Shown one piece after another: positions 6,157 to 7,158 of a DNA stretch of 7,158 nucleotides. The DNA comes from Candidatus Bathyarchaeota archaeon B26-1. Lineage in GTDB: Archaea; Thermoproteota; Bathyarchaeia; Bathyarchaeales; B26-1. Numbering within the stretch: the stretch's first letter is position 1; each line of letters starts with the position of its first letter. The position numbers were made by a program, and so were the translations under genes. Under the pieces are notes generated by a model, which was given only the letters and a program-made list of their open reading frames with translations, was not told the origin of the DNA and searched no databases. Location: the NCBI GenBank assembly GCA_001593925.1, contig LUCD01000078.1:1-7158 (forward strand), read 5' to 3'.

Positions 6157-6165
6157 TAGGCCAAC

Positions 6166-6621
6166 GTGGGTGGGAAGCCGCCTGAAAAAGGGAGAACCGG
6201 ATGCGAAGAGGGCTCTATCGAAGTCTCGGTTCTCCGCCTCGGGCATAGGCCTCAACGCGATAAGAGGGTTACAACCCACGTTATGCTGGCGGCTAGAGCA
6301 TTAGGAGCGTCCAGCGTCTACTACACGGGTGAAAGGGATGTGAACCTTGAGGAGAAGGTTCGGGATGTCACGGAGAGGTGGGGAGGCCCCTTCGAGGTTC
6401 AGTATGTCGAGAGCTGGAAGAGAGCCGTTGAGGAGTGGAAGGAGAAGGGAGGAGAGGTTATTCACCTGACTATGTATGGGCTTCCAATTCAAGATGTGAT
6501 CGAGGAGATAAGGAGGTCGCCCAAAAGTAAGCTCGTTGTGGTTGGAGGAGCCAAAGTTCCTAAGGAGGTCTTCCTAGCCGCTGGAACGTCTCCGTTACCT
6601 CTCAACCCCACTCTGAAGTGA
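6166..6621 (+). CDS. trm56: tRNA (cytidine-56 2'-O)-methyltransferase Trm56, frameshifted N-terminal part
   Basis: Archaeal Trm56 is a SPOUT-class, SAM-dependent enzyme that 2'-O-methylates C56 in the T-loop of tRNA. The family hallmark VLRLGHRPQRDKRVTTHV occupies about 22-39. RWGGPF (71-76), VIHLTMYGLPIQDVIEEI (98-115) and VVVGGAKVPKEV (124-135) follow in family order. Residues 1-138 match; residues 139-151 (AGTSPLPLNPTLK) do not, because the frame slips near 6580 and ends at a TGA at 6619-6621. The missing part is in the next frame (6582-6743). As written, the ORF lacks half of the trefoil knot and part of the SAM pocket and should be inactive. The GTG start gives about 17 residues before the conserved core, longer than usual. 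The gene sits between hflX and TFE, 28 bases after hflX. Confidence 0.9.
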   Translation: MGGKPPEKGRTGCEEGSIEVSVLRLGHRPQRDKRVTTHVMLAARALGASSVYYTGERDVNLEEKVRDVTERWGGPFEVQYVESWKRAVEEWKEKGGEVIHLTMYGLPIQDVIEEIRRSPKSKLVVVGGAKVPKEVFLAAGTSPLPLNPTLK

Positions 6622-6743
6622 GCGCCCTAGCGATCTTCCTCCATGAACTCTTTGAAGGGAAAGAGCTGAGCAAGACCTTCAAGGGTGCCAAGATAAGGGT
6701 TGTTCCCCAAGCTAGGGGGAAGAAGGTCCTCCATCTAGCCTGA
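6582..6743 (+). pseudogene. trm56: Out-of-frame C-terminal part of Trm56
   Basis: The frame starting at TGG 6582 reads WNVSVTSQPHSEVSALAIF, then LHELFEGKELSKTFKGAKI and RVVPQARGKKVLHLA, ending at the TGA at 6741-6743. This is the typical Trm56 C-terminus, with the QPHSEVSALA loop of the SPOUT knot and the FEGKEL segment. It joins the upstream frame if one base is inserted between 6579 and 6582, for example GCCGC then TGG read as GCC-GNC-TGG (giving LA-D/A-WNV). The joined protein would have 192 residues, normal for the family. This frame has a TAA at 6561-6563 and no start codon of its own between there and the conserved segment. Confidence 0.9.
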
Positions 6744-6812
6744 AGGTTACGTTGTACGCATCCATCATGTTTACTACTCTTCGATTCGGCGGAACAAGTA
6801 ACCGCAGATATA

Positions 6813-6869
6813 CGCTACATTTAAGTTTCATTTTTACTATAGCTATTATAAAACTGGTTGGATTTCCAG
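6813..6869 (+). promoter_or_regulatory. AT-rich promoter region of the TFE gene
   Basis: The 126-base gap after trm56 turns markedly AT-rich from about 6813. Two TATA candidates are visible: TTTAAG (6820-6825) and TATTATAAAA (6844-6853). The second lies about 20 bases from the ATG at 6870, which would make the transcript nearly leaderless; this fits the lack of a good Shine-Dalgarno before that ATG. The first would leave a leader of about 20 bases. Nothing else is recognisable in 6744-6812. Confidence 0.55.
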
Positions 6870-7158
6870 ATGAGTCTAGTAAGTAATGACGTAATCTCTA
6901 AGATTGCTGAGGTTGTTGGTGGGGAGGACGCTGTAAAGATAGTTAACCTGCTCCTGGATTCTGATGAGATGACGGAGGACGAAATAGTCTCCAAGACCGA
7001 GATAAAACTGAACTCTGTCAGAAAGATACTCTACAAGCTCTACGACCACTCCCTCGTAGCCTTGAGGAGGACGAGAGACAAGAAAACAGGGTGGTTCATC
7101 TTCCACTGGAGACTACAGCCAGACCAGTTTGAAGGCTTCATAATGAATAGGAAGAAGC
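6870..7158 (+). CDS. tfe: Transcription factor E alpha subunit (TFE-alpha), 5' part
   Basis: The first 96 codons of archaeal TFE, the homologue of TFIIE-alpha, which binds RNA polymerase and the TBP-TFB promoter complex and aids DNA melting. The window ends inside the gene, so the C-terminal zinc ribbon is not seen. The visible part is the extended winged helix: VVGGEDAVKIVNLLLDSDEM (15-34), TEDEIVSKTEIKLNSVRKI (recognition-helix region, 35-53), LYDHSLVALRRTRDKKTGWF (57-76) and IFHWRLQPDQF. These follow the family order, including the aromatic wing WFIFHW. The ATG at 6870 is the natural start and is preceded by promoter-like sequence rather than a clear ribosome site. The neighbours MBF1 and HflX recall, from memory, a similar neighbourhood in Sulfolobales. 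Confidence 0.94.
   Translation, partial: MSLVSNDVISKIAEVVGGEDAVKIVNLLLDSDEMTEDEIVSKTEIKLNSVRKILYKLYDHSLVALRRTRDKKTGWFIFHWRLQPDQFEGFIMNRKK

Overview
The window looks like a chromosomal segment from an archaeon. The evidence is a run of archaeal/eukaryotic-type information-processing genes with no bacterial counterparts: ribosomal proteins eL42 (L44e) and eS27, aIF2-alpha, Nop10, a PAC2-family proteasome-assembly protein, archaeal NAC, MBF1, Trm56 and TFE-alpha. TATA/BRE-like promoters, short spacers, stop/start overlaps and frequent GTG/TTG starts fit this. Heavy AGG/AGA arginine use and dense charged residues suggest a thermophile. An MBF1-HflX-(Trm56)-TFE neighbourhood resembles, from memory, the arrangement in Sulfolobales, so a TACK-group archaeon is plausible. 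I cannot fix the lineage from sequence alone.

Layout. Bases 1-205 hold the 3' end of a decayed ABC-transporter ATPase. After a TATA element at about 258-266, a plus-strand operon runs rpl44e - rps27e - aif2a - nop10 - PAC2 protein (319-2614). These genes supply two ribosomal proteins, an initiation-factor subunit, an H/ACA RNP core protein and a probable proteasome-assembly factor. A convergent minus-strand operon (4350 back to 2659) encodes a PUA-domain RNA-binding protein, archaeal NAC and a TatD-family metallohydrolase. A divergent promoter region (about 4360-4510) separates it from a second plus-strand run: MBF1 (4511-5032), HflX GTPase, Trm56 and, after its own AT-rich promoter, the 5' part of TFE-alpha, which runs off the window.

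Functionally nearly everything serves translation (ribosome, initiation, nascent-chain handling, tRNA/rRNA modification, ribosome-associated GTPase) or basal transcription (MBF1, TFE). I see no CRISPR array, insertion sequence, tRNA/rRNA gene, prophage or defence system, and nothing that amounts to an undescribed system.

The notable signals are reading-frame irregularities. trm56 is broken by an apparent single-base deletion inside its SPOUT knot region. hflX has an intact, family-like N-terminus with no canonical start codon. The ABC ATPase remnant shows three apparent one-base losses around Walker B. All five are explained by a missing base, so an assembly or sequencing artefact must be weighed against real decay.
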